Assembly: GCA_942492445.1 (NCBI GenBank)
Contig: CALOEW010000035.1
Coordinates: 1 to 48,038, forward strand
Direction of reading: 5' to 3'
Source of the DNA: NORP240 sp942492445
Lineage (GTDB): Bacteria; Pseudomonadota; Gammaproteobacteria; Pseudomonadales; Pseudohongiellaceae
Length of the DNA stretch: 48,038 nucleotides
The position numbers were made by a program, and so were the translations under genes. Below, piece by piece: positions 14,962 through 23,932 of the stretch (position 1 is its first letter; every line of letters begins with the position of its first letter). Under the pieces are notes generated by a model. It saw only the letters and a list, made by a program, of their open reading frames with translations, did no database searches and was not told the DNA's origin.

Positions 14962-15999
14962 ATGAAGATCGGTCTGACAATAACAGTTCTTCTGTTTCTG
15001 AGCAGGTCAGCTCTTGCGGAACCTCCTTATTCCGGCACAGTCTGGGTCGATGCGGATATTCTCACAGTGGAGGATCCCTCAGCTTTCGTCCAGGTTGTGG
15101 CAGCAGGCAGTGGCTCGCGACAAATGTATGACCGACGCCTCAACAATGGAGCCGGAGGGTGGACTGTCCTCAATGCACTATTATTCAATGCGTATTACAC
15201 CGATTCAGATGTTGTAGAAATCCAGGTTAACCCCGAGTTTGATTCCGGCGAGGCTGCAGGCAGGGCGGCATTCTATGGCCATGCGATAGGGCGGTTACCG
15301 AGCGCGCTGAGAATGGATGTTCAGACTGTCTGGATTCATAAGGGCGATCAGCCTTTTGGCGGCGGAAATTCCAACATCCTGATCCATACCGGGGCATCGA
15401 GCTACCACGGCGAGTGGCTTGAAGAGACGCTATTCCACGAGGCTTGCCATACTTCCTTGGATTGGAGGGTAGCCAACACGGCTGCCTGGGTAAACGCGCA
15501 GTCCGCCGATCCCGACTTCATTTCCACTTATGCCAGAGACAACCCCAACCGGGAGGATGTTGCAGAGAGTTGCCTGATGCATTTTGCTATGCGTCATCGC
15601 GAGGATCGTATTTCAGCAGCTACTTTAGCTATCATCACCGAGACTATTCCAAACAGGTCATTGGTCCTGGACTCGCACAACATCAATCCGGTTCTCAGCT
15701 CCGACCGCTCCTCATTCTTTGACGACAGCAGTAGCCAACTGACACTGACGGGAGTCAGGGTCGCTGATACTTACTACGCGGTAGTATTGGATCTCGCTGA
15801 CTCTGAGAACTATGTATTTACTTTGAACAAGGTCGATACTACCGACGTACCTAATACCATTACGGAAAATGCCTATGAGGATGGTACGTTAACCGTGTCG
15901 TTGCTGCTGGCTGCCGGGCAGCGGTATTCCGCTGTCTTCGAGTTGGTCAGTGAGAATCCAATCCAGTTCAGGCTTCTCTCAGCCGAGCTGTTGCCCTGA
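14962..15999 (+). CDS. Exported zinc-metallopeptidase-like protein (HEACH motif)
   Basis: A 345-residue protein with a Sec signal peptide (MKIGLTITVLLFLSRSALA, cleavage before EPPYSG). The central domain has LEETLFHEACHTSLDW around residues 153-168, where His159-Glu160-x-x-His163 is a zincin-type HExxH. A conserved-looking DVAESCLMHFAMRHRED follows about 40 residues later and could supply the third ligand. The last 100 residues look like a beta-sandwich (SQLTLTGVRVADTYYAVVLD, then YVFTLNKVD), perhaps a binding module. I do not know a named family for the whole protein. A peptidase role is inferred from the motif alone. The ATG at 14962 follows AAAGGAAA by five bases. It stands alone between the element array and a minus-strand pair. 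Confidence 0.72.
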   Translation: MKIGLTITVLLFLSRSALAEPPYSGTVWVDADILTVEDPSAFVQVVAAGSGSRQMYDRRLNNGAGGWTVLNALLFNAYYTDSDVVEIQVNPEFDSGEAAGRAAFYGHAIGRLPSALRMDVQTVWIHKGDQPFGGGNSNILIHTGASSYHGEWLEETLFHEACHTSLDWRVANTAAWVNAQSADPDFISTYARDNPNREDVAESCLMHFAMRHREDRISAATLAIITETIPNRSLVLDSHNINPVLSSDRSSFFDDSSSQLTLTGVRVADTYYAVVLDLADSENYVFTLNKVDTTDVPNTITENAYEDGTLTVSLLLAAGQRYSAVFELVSENPIQFRLLSAELLP

Positions 16000-16061
16000 G
16001 CCAATTCCCCAGCCTTATCTCTTGATCAGGAAATGGCCAGATGTGGAGTAAGGTCAAAACT

Positions 16062-16117
16062 AAGGAGTCCCTCTCTATTAATGCCAGAGTAGTGCCATAG
16101 TCAATCAAAGGTTCCTT
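16062..16117 (-). repeat. Diverged copy of the 56-bp MITE-like repeat
   Basis: Read on the minus strand it starts AAGGAACCTTTGATTGA and ends GAGGGACTCCTT, the same length (56 bp) and the same general layout as the clean copy at 23776-23831. The terminal repeats are imperfect here. Confidence 0.55.
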
Positions 16118-16207
16118 GAATAATGCCTCGAAGACGATGGTGAAGCTGCACAACTCTGTTTCATTTGTGATCCAGATTTAATAGAGTCTTCTTCCGGGAT
16201 CATGGAC

Positions 16208-16924
16208 TCATGAATACCAGCCGGTAATGGCATACCTCCTCTTATCCTGAATCACTTTGGTGACGAGGTGTGGCCTGCTTTTACGATAGATATCGAACAG
16301 AACAATCGTGTTGTAGGTTGGCTGGATCGGTACGCTTTTCCCACCGTCCAGAAAGATCGTCAGTAATCCCCCATGACCCGGGTCCCACTCTTTGTTTAAA
16401 AAAATTACGAAAGCGTATTTCCCGAAGTTCACGTCGGCGTGGAGCGACAGGAAGTCACCTTTCCCAAAACAGGATATGAATACATCATTCGTCTGCGTAA
16501 GCTTGTCTTTGGCCAACAGACTGACCCGCTCCAGGGTCTCTGGGGAATTCAGATAACTTACGATCTTATTTGTCAGAGGAGCATCGTCCGGATACTCCAA
16601 CTTGGAGTAGGAAAACTTCCCAGTGTTGAGCATTATGGCTGCTTTTTTCCGGCGTTCCTTCAACTTGCGATTATGCTTGATTTTTTCTTTATGGTTATTT
16701 GTGGTGTAGATCCATGCGTCGGATGACACAATTTCAGAATGGATTTCATCAATAAACCTGGAATCCAGAAAGTCTGCATGCGTCACGAAAGCATCACGAC
16801 CAAAATAGTTTCGCGCCGTGTAACAGTGTCTCCGAATAGTGGAGTACCGGGTTCGCGATGTCAGTTTGATTAAGATTTTGCGTAGAATATTTTTTATCCG
16901 GCTGATCAGCTGCCTGCATTGCAT
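16208..16924 (-). CDS. 2OG-Fe(II) oxygenase (prolyl-4-hydroxylase type)
   Basis: A 238-residue protein whose C-terminal half is a double-stranded beta-helix oxygenase. FLSLHADVNFGKYAFVIFL holds the His-x-Asp iron ligands, DPGHGGLLTIF the following strand, and SRPHLVTKVIQDKRRYAITG the distal His and the Arg that binds 2-oxoglutarate; the protein ends GWYS. Such enzymes hydroxylate amino-acid side chains or small molecules using O2 and 2-oxoglutarate. The N-terminus (about 80 residues) is basic and not typical; it could help bind a partner. It lies 27 bases downstream of the acyltransferase on the same strand, so the two are likely co-transcribed and may modify the same product. Confidence 0.82.
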   Translation of the reverse strand: MQCRQLISRIKNILRKILIKLTSRTRYSTIRRHCYTARNYFGRDAFVTHADFLDSRFIDEIHSEIVSSDAWIYTTNNHKEKIKHNRKLKERRKKAAIMLNTGKFSYSKLEYPDDAPLTNKIVSYLNSPETLERVSLLAKDKLTQTNDVFISCFGKGDFLSLHADVNFGKYAFVIFLNKEWDPGHGGLLTIFLDGGKSVPIQPTYNTIVLFDIYRKSRPHLVTKVIQDKRRYAITGWYS

Positions 16925-16951
16925 AGAATCGTTTCACTGAGCCTGGGGTCA

Positions 16952-18056
16952 TCAGTGTCCTGTCGTGCGGATGTGATCAGTAACCTGTTGCTGTAGGTTG
17001 TCCGACTGTACCGGAGGTTTGCCCCTGATCCTGGTTCTTATCGCCTCGATTGGTTGATCCACGCACTTGATGATCAGGAGGCTGCCAAGCATTACAAGGC
17101 TTCCTGCTGTCAGCCATGCCAGGGGTGCGAACTGGTATTTGAGCGATACCACGTTCCCGTAAACGATAAACGAAGCCAGGGCACCGGTCTGCCAGTGAAT
17201 CAGGTAAATGGGATAGGAGTAATCGCCAAGGGTTTTGTCGGTTTTTCTGCTGGTCCCGATCAGATTGTCACCCCGGATCATGCTGTAAATCAGCAGTGAA
17301 CAGATAACGATGTTTCCATAAAAGAAAATCTCCACGACCCCGAGCATTGATTCATTCGTTTGCAGTATCGATCCCACGGCTGCATTGACGATCATGGCTA
17401 GCATCAGGTATCGGCTTCGAAACAGGGGCGCTTTTTAACCAGCGGGGTTCCCAGCCATCCCGGTGTAGAAAGTAAAGCAGTGCGCCGATTGAAAACGGCA
17501 GCGACCCAGCGGGCAGCGCGAAATACCTGGCGTGCCAGAAAAGTCCCATAAAATAGGTCAGCGCCACGTAGACGACCGAAAGAAAGAGCCAGACCATTGT
17601 TCTGTTCCTGTTTCTGGAAATACCCAGACCTATCAGGCAGTAGTAAAACAGTTCCACTGTCAGGGCCCAGGTGGCTGGCGACAGTCGTGGCCCTACTTCA
17701 TGGGGGAACAGTGAAAAAGACACCATTGTAAGGTTTACGGCGACGATCTCCGAAGTCCTGGGCAACGCCAGCGAACTGGAAATGACCGAGGTGTTGGCCT
17801 CGCCCAGCGCAATAATCAGCACCACACTGATGAGGCAGGCTGTCCAGTAAGCGGGGTACAGTCGAAGAAACCTGTTCAATGCAAACCTGCCGAGACCCTG
17901 AGCCCTGTAGGAGTAGGATTCCTGCATGATCAGCGTCATCAGATAGCCGCTGAGAATGAAAAACCCGAAAACCGCGTACCTGCCGAAATCACTGATCCAG
18001 AAGAGATGGCCTGCCATTACCATCGCTGCCAGTATCAGCCTGAAGAAACCAAACAT
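16952..18056 (-). pseudogene. Acyltransferase 3 family membrane protein, frameshifted
   Basis: The two frames together make a typical acyltransferase-3 protein of about 368 residues with some ten membrane helices, which transfers acetyl or other acyl groups to extracellular sugars. The first frame (18056 to about 17430) starts MFGFFRLILAAMVMAGHLFW with the conserved His and has NRFLRLYPAYW, the family signature. The second frame (ending at 16952) supplies LFRSRYLMLAMIVNA, then YPIYLIHWQTGALASF. They join by a +1 shift near 17425-17436, where a G4 run and a T5 run lie (as read on the plus strand); one extra base in either would explain it. Whether this is decay or sequencing error is undecided. 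The oxygenase gene follows downstream. Confidence 0.85.
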
Positions 18057-18250
18057 GTGTAGACCCTGAAATCCCGATATTGGGCGGGATTCTCAATTCA
18101 ATTGACCTGGTGTTAATATCGTTCAGAAGGAATTAATGGTTAGGGAGCCTCCGGGTAATTCTCAAAACGCTCCGGGATGAGGTGGAGCAATGGGGAAAGA
18201 CCAATCGGAGGCTCTCTGGTGCCCAGGTCGACGAATCTTGGAGGGCAATA

Positions 18251-19531
18251 ATGATGCAATCGAAACGACAAACGTCTTTACCCCGGGGTTTCCTGGCCGC
18301 GTTACTGGTCTTCTACAGCAGCTTGTCCTTCGCCCAGGAAATCCCCTGGGCAGCAACCGCCGAAGAAGTCGGCATGTCCACGGAACGCCTCGACCGGATA
18401 AACGATGTCATGCAGCGGCATATCGACGCTGGCAATATCCAGGGTGCCGTGACCGCCGTTGCCAGGCGCGGCAGGATAGTACATTTCCAGTCCCACGGCC
18501 TGATGGATGTGCCCGCCGGTCGGCCTATGCAGGACAACAGCGTTTTCATTATGATGAGCTCCACCAAGCCGGTGCTGGGGGTGGCCGCAATGATGCTGAT
18601 CGAAGAGGGCCTGATACGTCCCACCGATCCCGTCAGCAAGTGGATCCCGGAATTTTCCGGGATGCAGGTGGCGGTATTACGCGAACCATTCGATCAAAAT
18701 ATCAGCCCGATACGCGTGGATCGGGACAACATCCCGCCCTACCGGCTGGTTCCTGCTGCACGGGAGATCACCATCCACGATCTGCTGACCCATACCTCCG
18801 GGCTCGCTTCCGGCGGGCTGGGTAGTGCGATAACAGAGGCCGGGGGCATCGGTAACCGCGAAACGCTGGCCGCCACCGTACCGGAATACGGGAATTACCT
18901 ACTGGATTTTCAGCCGGGCTCCCGCTGGCAGTACAGCGGGGCGACCGGCCTGGATGTAGTCGCTCGAATCATTGAAATCGAAGCCGGCATGCCGTTCGAT
19001 CAGTTCGTTCGTGAGCGCATTTTCGAGCCGCTGGGAATGAACAATACCTGGTGGAATGTTCCCGAGGAGTATCAGGATAGACGGGTTGTCATTGTCGACC
19101 GTGATATGGCGCCTTTTTTTGATGTACCCCCCACCGGCTATTTCTCCGGCTCTTACGGTTTGAACAGCACTGCGGGTGACTACCTGCGGTTTGAACAGAT
19201 GCTGGTCAACGGCGGCGAACTGTTTGGCAATAGGCTGCTGAGTCCGCGCACTGTGCGCATGATGGGCAGCAATCAGGTAAAGGGCCTGTACCGGGGCGTT
19301 TCCGGTCGCACCGAGGGCCAGGGGTTCGGTTACACAGTAGCCGTCACTGAAGATCCCATTGCCGGCAACCAGCGCCGTAGCGAGGGTGCGTTTGGTTGGG
19401 GTGGTGCCTTTGGCACGCGCTCCTGGAGTGACCCGGCAGAGGAACTGACGGCGGTCATCATGCTCCAGCAACCCTATGGTCCGGCCCAGCAGGATTTTGA
19501 AAACGCCGTGCAACAGGCCATCATCGACTAA
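18251..19531 (+). CDS. Exported serine hydrolase (class C beta-lactamase/esterase family)
   Basis: A 426-residue protein with a signal peptide (LPRGFLAALLVFYSSLSFAQ) and a beta-lactamase-related domain. The nucleophile motif SxxK is Ser103-Ser-Thr-Lys106 in VFIMMSSTKPVLG. HDLLTHTSGLASG and the Tyr of WQYSGATGLDVV (YxN-like position) follow. GWGGAFGTRSW stands where KTG or HxG occurs. Enzymes of this family include esterases, peptidases and lactamases; here it is most likely a periplasmic esterase or peptidase. The ATG at 18251 follows GGAGG by six bases (18239-18243). A further Met follows at once at 18254. The stop codon TAA overlaps the start of repeat B at 19528. An inverted GAGCCTCCG / CGGAGGCTC pair (18145, 18206) lies upstream. 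Confidence 0.88.
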   Translation: MMQSKRQTSLPRGFLAALLVFYSSLSFAQEIPWAATAEEVGMSTERLDRINDVMQRHIDAGNIQGAVTAVARRGRIVHFQSHGLMDVPAGRPMQDNSVFIMMSSTKPVLGVAAMMLIEEGLIRPTDPVSKWIPEFSGMQVAVLREPFDQNISPIRVDRDNIPPYRLVPAAREITIHDLLTHTSGLASGGLGSAITEAGGIGNRETLAATVPEYGNYLLDFQPGSRWQYSGATGLDVVARIIEIEAGMPFDQFVRERIFEPLGMNNTWWNVPEEYQDRRVVIVDRDMAPFFDVPPTGYFSGSYGLNSTAGDYLRFEQMLVNGGELFGNRLLSPRTVRMMGSNQVKGLYRGVSGRTEGQGFGYTVAVTEDPIAGNQRRSEGAFGWGGAFGTRSWSDPAEELTAVIMLQQPYGPAQQDFENAVQQAIID

Positions 19532-19596
19532 CAGGCTGTTGAAAAACTATTGCGCTTTTCCGCCAGTTTTTGCTTCGCCTTGGCGGCGCTCTCACC
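19528..19596 (+). repeat. Partial copy of repeat B
   Basis: The copy starts CTAACAGGCTGTTGAAAAAC and continues TATTGCGCTT, then CGCCAGTTTTTGCTTCGCCT, matching the left part and an inner part of the repeat at 26709-26874. The middle and right end are missing. Its first bases contain the stop codon of the preceding gene. Confidence 0.75.
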
Positions 19597-19639
19597 AGTA
19601 AGTTCAGAAATTGAAGCAGTAACCAAAGAGGTCAGAATC

Positions 19640-20116
19640 ATGATAAGCAGACTGTTACAGATAACGCTGACAATTCTATTGTTCGCCGCACCGGGCATTA
19701 CCTTGGCCCAGGACGATGAGTCCCTGATGACCTATGAGCTGGCCACCGCGGCCATGGACGCCGCAGAAGCTTATGCCCGGGGGCAGGGTTGGAATGTGAC
19801 CATCCTGATAACCGATCAGAATAACAATCCGGTCAGACTGCGCCGGCTTGACGGTGCCGGTGCACGCACCTTCGGTTTTGCCACTGCCAAGGCCCTGGTG
19901 GTTAATGAAACAGGTCTCACCTCCGGGGAGTACGGGCGCCGTCTCGAAGCCGGAGACATTCCGGAAATTGAGGGCGGTGTCACTTTCGCCGGGGGCGTCC
20001 CGGTATTCCGCAACGGCGTTAGAATTGGCGCTATTGCCACCAGCGGTGTCAGGGCGGCACAGGATGAAGAGGTCTCCACCGCAGGTGCGCAGGCCATCGG
20101 CAGTACTTCCAACTAG
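19640..20116 (+). CDS. Exported GlcG/HbpS-family protein
   Basis: A 158-residue protein with a signal peptide (MISRLLQITLTILLFAAPGI, cleavage near TLAQDD) and a single GlcG/HbpS-like domain: LATAAMDAAEAYARGQGWNV, ILITDQNNNPVRLRRLDGAG, ATAKALVVNETG, and EGGVTFAGGVPVFRNGVRIG. This order is the family hallmark. Members bind haem or corrinoid, or have unknown roles beside oxidoreductases. The expected ending GAIATSGVRAAQDEEVSTAG is complete. The ATG at 19640 is chosen because it opens the signal peptide; an upstream frame extension lies in repeat B. It follows the serine hydrolase in the same direction but with the repeat between them. Confidence 0.85.
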   Translation: MISRLLQITLTILLFAAPGITLAQDDESLMTYELATAAMDAAEAYARGQGWNVTILITDQNNNPVRLRRLDGAGARTFGFATAKALVVNETGLTSGEYGRRLEAGDIPEIEGGVTFAGGVPVFRNGVRIGAIATSGVRAAQDEEVSTAGAQAIGSTSN

Positions 20117-20487
20117 GGAACCCCTGATTTACCACGGAATTGTTCCGGCCTCCAGGCGAGCTCGCTGAAGGGGCGCGCCGCCGGCAGGGGTCGGGCCCTG
20201 TCAGGATAGTGAAAGGAAGCCAGCGGGCCTATCTGAAGGCCCCTGGGCGGTTGGTGCCGCGCAGACTTGATGGTCCGGTAACCAGGCTTCCCGCCCGACG
20301 GGACCAGATGACTCCTGTTAACGGGAAACCGACATGAGGTGGGAATCACTGGTAAACGGAATTGAACTCAGGCCATAATCGGGCCACTCGGATGGGTCGA
20401 TTTTCGATTCCGTCCGCCCGTTCAGATTCGAACCTGTCACAACGAGTATCGCAACCAGAATGAGCGTTCAGAGCCCAGGAGCAAGCA
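20117..20487. other. Intergenic region with a half repeat
   Basis: Just after the GlcG-like gene, AGGGAACCCCTGATTTA (about 20115-20131) resembles the left end of the 56-bp MITE-like repeat, but no right end follows. The remaining 350 bases show no supported gene. AGGAG at 20478-20482 is the ribosome site of the next gene. Confidence 0.4.
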
Positions 20488-21000
20488 ATGAAAAACAATG
20501 AGAATGGTTTTAGTCGCAGGCAATTCGTCGGCGCCGGTGCTGCAACGCTGGCTGCAGCCGCAACCTTGAATTCCGGCAGTGGAGCCAGTGCCCAGCAATC
20601 CGGCGGTGAACTCGAATCCGAGTTCTTGATGGAATTGTTGTTGGACCTGGGCACCCGCGCTGATGCGGGACACACACAGATCACCTCAGTTGCCGGTGGC
20701 ACTTTTTCCGGTCCACGATTGAATGGCACGGTGCTGCCGGGTGGAGCAGATTGGGTAACACAGGTGTCAGGTCACAGCAGCCTGGATGTCAGAATCACGT
20801 TGCTCACAGACGATGGGGATCACATCTACATGCATTACACTGGCATGATAGTTCGCAACGACGGTGGAATCTATTGGCGGGTCACGCCGAGGTTTACGAC
20901 CGCGTCAGAAAAATACGATTGGCTGAATCACATAGTCTGCGTAGGGAAGAACAGGCAGGTAGCGGGTAAGGTCGCCTACGACGTATTTCAGATTCTTTGA
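20488..21000 (+). CDS. Tat-exported DUF3237-family protein
   Basis: A 170-residue protein with a twin-arginine signal (GFSRRQFVGAGAATLAAAAT) and a DUF3237-type beta-barrel: ESEFLMELLLDLGTRADAGH, GTFSGPRLNGTVLPGGADWV, LDVRITLLTDDGDHIYMHYT and YWRVTPRFTTASEKYDWLNH. This block order is characteristic of the family, which has no agreed biochemical function though several genes sit with catabolic enzymes. The ATG is placed six bases after AGGAG. The gene is convergent with the ABC exporter and separated from it by 14 bases; no terminator was recognised in the gap. Confidence 0.85.
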   Translation: MKNNENGFSRRQFVGAGAATLAAAATLNSGSGASAQQSGGELESEFLMELLLDLGTRADAGHTQITSVAGGTFSGPRLNGTVLPGGADWVTQVSGHSSLDVRITLLTDDGDHIYMHYTGMIVRNDGGIYWRVTPRFTTASEKYDWLNHIVCVGKNRQVAGKVAYDVFQIL

Positions 21001-21014
21001 TCCAACGGCCAAGG

Positions 21015-21752
21015 TCAGGTCACCAGCAGGCGATTTTCAAAGCGGCGATATAGCCACAGGCAGGCCAGCGGTTGAACAACCAGGGAAACCCCGATGGCAA
21101 GCCCGAAAAAAACCGGGCCGGTGCCGGGCTCGATTGCCTTGTAATATGCGATGATGGGCCAGTAGGTGGGCAGTACGCCACAGAGCAGGTGCCAGTAGTC
21201 CGGGACGAAGAACATTGCCAGCGGGAACAGCACCAGGAACCCCATGCCCTTGCCGATCACCATGCCATCCAGCAGATTGCGGGCGAAGGCCGGCATCAAC
21301 AAGGCGATCAGTACCGTGTTGAGGCTGGCGGCAACAGCCACCCACAGCAGCTTCCAGGTGGCGACTTCGATTACCCCGATCAAGCGGTGCACCAGTACCA
21401 GCATGGGAATGCTGATCAGGGTATATACCGCCAGGCGGGCACTCAGAAAACGGGCCAGCGAAACCGGTGAGACCTGCACAGCCAGCAGTGCGCCTTCGTC
21501 TTTTTCCTGCAGAATCTGCAGCGCCAGCACCATGCCGTAATACAGCGGTGGCGTCAGGGTGATCAGGGCCACGATCACCGGGTAATAGCGCTGCAGTTGC
21601 AGGCTTGCATAACGCTGGTCGAGCCACGGCAGCAGATAATGCAGGCTCACACCGAGGAACACCGGCGCACTGAGAATGAACCAGAAGAACGGCTCCCGCA
21701 CCACCTTGTAAAGGTCGGCGACAACGACCGCTCTGTAGACCGAAGCACTCAC
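21015..21752 (-). CDS. ABC transporter permease, second subunit
   Basis: A 245-residue hydrophobic protein with about six membrane helices (for example FWFILSAPVFLGVSLHYLLP, LLWVAVAASLNTVLIALLMP, GFLVLFPLAMFFVPDYW). It starts three bases after the stop of the permease at 21756 and is the last gene of a three-gene exporter operon. The arrangement of one ATPase and two different short permeases matches drug-export systems of the fluoroquinolone-exporter type, where the two permeases form the heterodimeric channel in the inner membrane. The substrate cannot be inferred. No signal for regulation was seen inside the operon. Confidence 0.85.
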   Translation of the reverse strand: MSASVYRAVVVADLYKVVREPFFWFILSAPVFLGVSLHYLLPWLDQRYASLQLQRYYPVIVALITLTPPLYYGMVLALQILQEKDEGALLAVQVSPVSLARFLSARLAVYTLISIPMLVLVHRLIGVIEVATWKLLWVAVAASLNTVLIALLMPAFARNLLDGMVIGKGMGFLVLFPLAMFFVPDYWHLLCGVLPTYWPIIAYYKAIEPGTGPVFFGLAIGVSLVVQPLACLWLYRRFENRLLVT

Positions 21753-21755
21753 CTG

Positions 21756-22466
21756 TCAGCCTCCTGCCCGGGCTGCCACGCAGCGATGAAACAGGCGGAT
21801 ACCCAGATAATGACTCAGGCTGATCCAGGCCAGGCAGACAAGCAGGGTGGCCAGATACCCCACCCCGGTGGCATCGCCGAACGCCTGTTCCAGCAGTAGC
21901 ACTGTGGGGTAGCTTGGTACCAGCCAGAATAATGGCGAGTCGGCGATCGCAAAGTAGCTCAGCAATGGCAGACTCAGTATCGAGGTGGCCAGCGCCATGG
22001 CCAGGAAATAGTTCAGAATATTCTGGAACGGGCATGCTAGGATGAAGCCCGCGCTGGTAAAAAACGCCGCTGTCAGTACAATAGCCGGCACCACCCGCAG
22101 CCAGGCAACCGCATCCAGGTTCAACGCCGTCAGTACCAGGCCGCAGGCACTTGTCAGGCACGTCAGGGAAATCAGCTTGCCCGCCAGCCACAGCCCGGTG
22201 CCGACCGGCATTACGGCAATCGCGTTCAGGGTGCCTTGCTGACGCTCGAGGATCAGGCTGCCGGCAATGAACAGCAGGCCGATATTGCTGATATCGGCAA
22301 ACAGTAACACCGGCAGCCAGGTCAGTTTTGCGGCGGAAGACAGGGATGCCAGCAGCAGGTGCCACACCACCGTAACCACGGCAGCCACGACCCAGAAGTA
22401 GTAGCGCCACTGCAGGCGGAATTCCCAGTTCAGTATGGCGGGAAAAGTGCGCAGATCCTGATTCAT
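21756..22466 (-). CDS. ABC transporter permease, first subunit
   Basis: A 236-residue membrane protein with about six helices (RYYFWVVAAVVTVVWHLLLA, VPAIVLTAAFFTSAGFILAC, LATLLVCLAWISLSHYLGIR). SLILERQQGTLNAIAVMPVG is the cytoplasmic coupling region typical of ABC-2 type permeases. Its ATG overlaps the stop of the ATPase gene by four bases (ATGA at 22466-22463), a sign of translational coupling. It pairs with the permease at 21015-21752 and the ATPase at 22463-23332 to form an exporter. Confidence 0.87.
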   Translation of the reverse strand: MNQDLRTFPAILNWEFRLQWRYYFWVVAAVVTVVWHLLLASLSSAAKLTWLPVLLFADISNIGLLFIAGSLILERQQGTLNAIAVMPVGTGLWLAGKLISLTCLTSACGLVLTALNLDAVAWLRVVPAIVLTAAFFTSAGFILACPFQNILNYFLAMALATSILSLPLLSYFAIADSPLFWLVPSYPTVLLLEQAFGDATGVGYLATLLVCLAWISLSHYLGIRLFHRCVAARAGG

Positions 22467-23332
22467 AGCAGGGCCCTGCCGGTGGTCTGAATAAATACAT
22501 CCTCCAGACTGGCTTCACGGGAATGCAGAGAAACCACATTGCCGTTACGCAGCTGTTCCAGAAATGCGGCGTTATTCCCCAACCCTTCCAGTGCAAACTC
22601 CAATGACTCCAGCTGGCCGGAAGCCCCGGCCACCTGCAGGTCCACCCGGGGCACGCCATGTTCGCGTTTCAGCAGGGTCGGCACGCCTATGAGTCTAATC
22701 CGGCCGTCCACCAGAAACGCCACCTGGTCACACAGTTCATCGGCATCGTGCATATTATGAGTGGTCAGAAAGACGGTTTTACCCGCCTGGCTCATTCGCT
22801 GAATCATGCCTTTGAGGGAACGTGCTGAGACCGGGTCCAGGCCGGCGGTGGGCTCATCCAGAAACAGCAGGGGTGGGTCGTTGATCAGGGCGCGGGCAAA
22901 ATTCAGCCGCATTTTCATGCCCTTGGAAAATTCGCTCACCCGCTGATCGGCACTGGCTTCAAGCCCCACGTCACTCAGCAGGTTCATCAGGCGCGTACGG
23001 CCACCCGTACCGCTGCCATAAAAAGACTGAAACAGGCGCAGATTCTCCAGTGCCGTGAGCCTGGTAAAATGATTGGGCAGTTCAAAGCTGACGCCGATAC
23101 GCTTATAAAAATCCCGCCCCCAATCACTGCGGTTCCTGCCCATGATGGCAATACGCCCCTGGTAACGGGTCAACAGGCCGATCAACAGTTTCTGGGTGGT
23201 GCTCTTTCCCGACCCACTGGGCCCGAGGAAGCCGAAAACCTGGCCTTCCTCGATACAGAAGCTGATGCCGTGCAGTGTATCCGCCGACTGACCCTGGTAA
23301 CGAAACGTCAGGTCCTTAACTTCGATCATCAT
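22463..23332 (-). CDS. ABC transporter ATP-binding protein
   Basis: A 289-residue nucleotide-binding subunit that drives the two permeases encoded downstream. Walker A is GPSGSGKST, the Q-loop region follows at GVSFELPNHFTR, the signature is SEFSKGMKMRLNFARAL, Walker B is LLFLDEPTAG, and the switch His is in VFLTTHNMHDADELC. The C-terminal 70 residues are the extension seen in ABC-2 type exporters. The start at 23332 (Met-Met-Ile-Glu) is supported by GAGG seven bases upstream. A longer frame reaching 23617 has no such support and low-quality sequence. The first gene of its operon; the promoter should lie in 23333-23760. Confidence 0.93.
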   Translation of the reverse strand: MMIEVKDLTFRYQGQSADTLHGISFCIEEGQVFGFLGPSGSGKSTTQKLLIGLLTRYQGRIAIMGRNRSDWGRDFYKRIGVSFELPNHFTRLTALENLRLFQSFYGSGTGGRTRLMNLLSDVGLEASADQRVSEFSKGMKMRLNFARALINDPPLLFLDEPTAGLDPVSARSLKGMIQRMSQAGKTVFLTTHNMHDADELCDQVAFLVDGRIRLIGVPTLLKREHGVPRVDLQVAGASGQLESLEFALEGLGNNAAFLEQLRNGNVVSLHSREASLEDVFIQTTGRALL

Positions 23333-23932
23333 TACGCAACCTCGCAAGCTATAGTGTCGGCCGGTATAGCAGATTGATCCACAAATTCTGTTGAGAAGCC
23401 TCTGATCTTGTCTGCCCCGGCTGCGGGGCTCGACCCATGGTGGAGAGTGCGGTCTAGCAAAGCGATGGGATACTGCCAGCCAGCCCATCGACAACCGGGG
23501 TCTTAAAGCCAGCGAGTGGCCCGCTATTCTGAAGCCAGAGAGTATTCTGGAACGGGATGAAGACATCAGCTGCCTGGTCCGGAACGGCTTGACAACAGCC
23601 CGATGGAAAACCAGCAATGAGCTTCTTGAGTGTCATCCTGCCTGCGCCATTTTACTCGGATAACTCAATGAGCTGTCCCTTTTCGACCGGTATCGCCGAG
23701 CGGTTGTCATAATATACAAGTGCATCGCGGCGTAGTACTATCCTTACGAGTTGCAATGGCAATGGAAGTCAATAAAAGGAACCTCTGATCTATTACCGCA
23801 GAGTATCGCGGAAATTAATCAGAGGTTCCTTAACTGCAAAACCCTGGGCCCTGTGGATAATCCTGCTCAAAGCAGTTCCACAGATAATCACGGGTTCCGC
23901 TGGGTTCCCTAACAATAAAAGGCAGAAAAACC
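23333..23932. other. Intergenic region between divergent genes
   Basis: About 600 bases between the start of the ABC operon and the start of the amidohydrolase. A 60-codon minus-strand frame (23636-23454, MTLKKLIAGFPSG...) has no family match. A clean 56-bp inverted-repeat element lies at 23776-23831. The rest (CCTGTGGATAATCC around 23851) shows no confident promoter. Confidence 0.4.
23776..23831 (+). repeat. 56-bp MITE-like element with IS5-type ends
   Basis: The element starts AAGGAACCTCTGAT and ends ATCAGAGGTTCCTT, a perfect 14-bp terminal inverted repeat, with 28 bases between. The outer GGAACCTCTGA matches the ends of the IS5-family element at 10153-11306. Diverged or half copies lie at 16062-16117 and about 20115-20131. 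It could be moved by that transposase, but this is untested. Confidence 0.8.

Noticed and set aside
21037..22659. A 540-codon open frame on the minus strand
   Set aside because: It crosses both ABC permease genes in another frame, and its Arg/Pro/Gly-rich composition is typical of a shadow.
22463..23617. A longer start for the ABC ATPase at 23617
   Set aside because: The added residues look non-coding and the GAGG-supported start at 23332 fits the family N-terminus.
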